Positions 5,459-6,001 of a stretch of 6,001 nt of DNA are shown one piece after another (position 1 is the first letter of the stretch; the number at the start of each line of letters is the position of its first letter). The notes under the pieces are model-generated. The model saw only the letters and a list, made by a program, of their open reading frames with translations. It made no database searches and was not told where the DNA came from. Made by a program: the position numbers and the translations under genes. Source of the stretch: Chryseobacterium sp. (GTDB lineage: Bacteria; Bacteroidota; Bacteroidia; Flavobacteriales; Weeksellaceae); the NCBI GenBank assembly GCA_030146295.1, contig JASLCD010000080.1:1-6001 (forward strand), written 5' to 3'.

Positions 5459-5629
5459 CTACATACATCTAAAAGCAGCCCATTCTCCTACGGAATTATC
5501 TCTTCCAATGTAAAGCCCACATTCAAGCCCATACTGAGCACAAATATCATTGTTGCCAGTACTGCACATATCACCATAAGATGTTTCACCTTTTAAATCT
5601 TTCAATTCATTCCGCGATAATTTTTTCAT
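5459..5629 (-). CDS. Small Cys-rich bacteriocin-like peptide with double-glycine-type leader
   Basis: A 56-residue ORF starting ATG at 5629 and ending TAG at 5459. The N-terminus MKKLSRNELKDLKGE looks like the short leader (KKLSRxxLKxLxGG) of the small bacteriocin-like peptides annotated widely in Chryseobacterium; such leaders are normally cut after Gly-Gly by a peptidase-containing ABC transporter. Here the second Gly is Glu (G14-E15), which may alter or abolish cleavage. The rest, about 41 residues, is Gly- and Cys-rich with four cysteines (C22, C30, C37, C55), enough for two disulfides, and contains TGNNDIC, YGLECG and a final EWAAFRCM. It lies 51 bp upstream of the GLPGLI gene on the same strand. 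No Shine-Dalgarno site and no consensus TAnnTTTG element is found before it. No transporter or modifying enzyme is in the window. Antibacterial activity is not shown; the family name is descriptive. Confidence 0.75.
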   Translation of the reverse strand: MKKLSRNELKDLKGETSYGDMCSTGNNDICAQYGLECGLYIGRDNSVGEWAAFRCM

Positions 5630-5787
5630 AATGCGTTAATTTTAAAATTTGTAATTTAAATTTATATATAATTTTTTGTTTTTAATTGTGGAAAACCGTA
5701 TTTTATACTATTTATAAGTAAATGAATATCTATTAGTTGTGTTTAATTTGTAATATTATTTAAATTACTATTATTACTTTATTCTGT

Positions 5788-5800
5788 CACTTTTAAAGTG
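5788..5800. promoter_or_regulatory. Possible operator: CACTTT-T-AAAGTG palindrome
   Basis: A 13-bp palindrome (6-bp perfect arms, 1-bp centre) ends 12 bp before the -7 element of the AraC-like gene, so it covers the -33 position. Its place and symmetry suggest a regulator site; alternatively it is chance symmetry in AT-rich DNA. Confidence 0.35.
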
Positions 5801-5812
5801 CTCCTTTTTTAG

Positions 5813-5820
5813 TAGTTTTG
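5813..5820 (+). promoter_or_regulatory. Promoter -7 element (TAGTTTTG) for the last gene
   Basis: TAGTTTTG matches TAnnTTTG exactly. No TTTG occurs at the -33 distance; CTTT/TTTT at 5790-5794 is the best there, inside the palindrome. Transcription would start near 5826, about 32 nt before the ATG at 5858. Confidence 0.5.
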
Positions 5821-5857
5821 TTCTAACTTAAAACGGTTATTTCGATCAATTTTCATC

Positions 5858-6001
5858 ATGCAAATAAAAATCCAGACTTACTCTACCGCAGATTTTCCCA
5901 CCGAATTTACTACTGAAAACTATAGTGTTGTGGTATGGAAAGGCTCTGGTATTTTTTCTGTAGATGCAATCAATTACTCATATAGAGGATACAATATTCT
6001 G
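5858..6001 (+). CDS. Partial CDS: probable AraC-family regulator, N-terminal cupin part
   Basis: The first 48 codons of a gene that runs off the window end, open throughout. The translation begins MQIKIQTYSTADFPTEF, followed by Y23-S-V-V-V-W-K-G-S-G-I-F-S-V-D and Y-S-Y-R-G-Y-N-I-L. The pattern V-x-W-x-K-G-S-G-x-F-x-V-D followed by Y...G-Y-N-I-L resembles the N-terminal beta-barrel (cupin) sensor domain of AraC-type regulators in Chryseobacterium, which continues in such proteins into a C-terminal helix-turn-helix. That DNA-binding part is outside the window, so the assignment is tentative. The ATG at 5858 is supported by the -7 element about 38 bp upstream. The gene is divergent from the peptide gene, with a 228-bp AT-rich gap between (5630-5857). 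Confidence 0.6.
   Translation, partial: MQIKIQTYSTADFPTEFTTENYSVVVWKGSGIFSVDAINYSYRGYNIL

Noticed and set aside
5630..5787. Promoter for the small peptide gene on the minus strand
   Set aside because: No CAAAnnTA (the reverse of TAnnTTTG) occurs between the start codon and the divergent gene; only TAAATTTA-like near matches, too weak to annotate.

Overview
The window looks like chromosomal DNA of a member of Bacteroidota, most likely a flavobacterium of the Chryseobacterium/Elizabethkingia kind. The reasons are an AT-rich sequence, promoters of the Bacteroidota type (TAnnTTTG at -7, sometimes with TTTG upstream), an almost complete lack of Shine-Dalgarno sites, a GLPGLI-family protein, a small Cys-rich peptide with a double-glycine-like leader of the kind common in Chryseobacterium, and degenerate intergenic palindromes (GGGCTTTAaCCC, CCCCTCC/GGAGGGG, CGCAGATTT units) that I recognise as typical dispersed repeats of this group. 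The genus is inferred, not proven.

Layout: (1) 39-419, a barstar-family inhibitor whose upstream partner, if any, lies outside the window. (2) 690-1651, a translationally coupled pair (TAATG overlap): an SGNH/GDSL esterase and a gamma-glutamylcyclotransferase-like (AIG2-like) protein. (3) 1652-2091, a 440-bp gene-free stretch filled with degenerate palindromes, ending in a promoter with a possible operator. (4) 2092-2550, a stand-alone GyrI-like effector-binding protein. (5) 2601-2655, another dispersed palindromic element. (6) dgkA (minus) and dnaN (plus), divergent and separated by about 330 bp that carry promoters in both directions; dnaN ends at a 16-bp symmetrical terminator. (7) 4574-5629 on the minus strand, a 56-residue Cys-rich, leader-bearing peptide gene followed by a GLPGLI gene, with a strong hairpin between them. 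(8) From 5858, the first 48 codons of a probable AraC-type regulator.

Most of the window is ordinary: dnaN (replication clamp), dgkA (lipid kinase) and small enzymes. The least explained part is the very AT-rich island 4560-5860. There, a small possibly secreted peptide is followed by an exported GLPGLI protein of unknown function, with an RNA hairpin placed to give unequal expression of the two. The other points worth a second look are the promoter-overlapping inverted repeats at 2035-2050 and 5788-5800, and a full-consensus promoter at 3078-3108 that has no obvious gene directly behind it.
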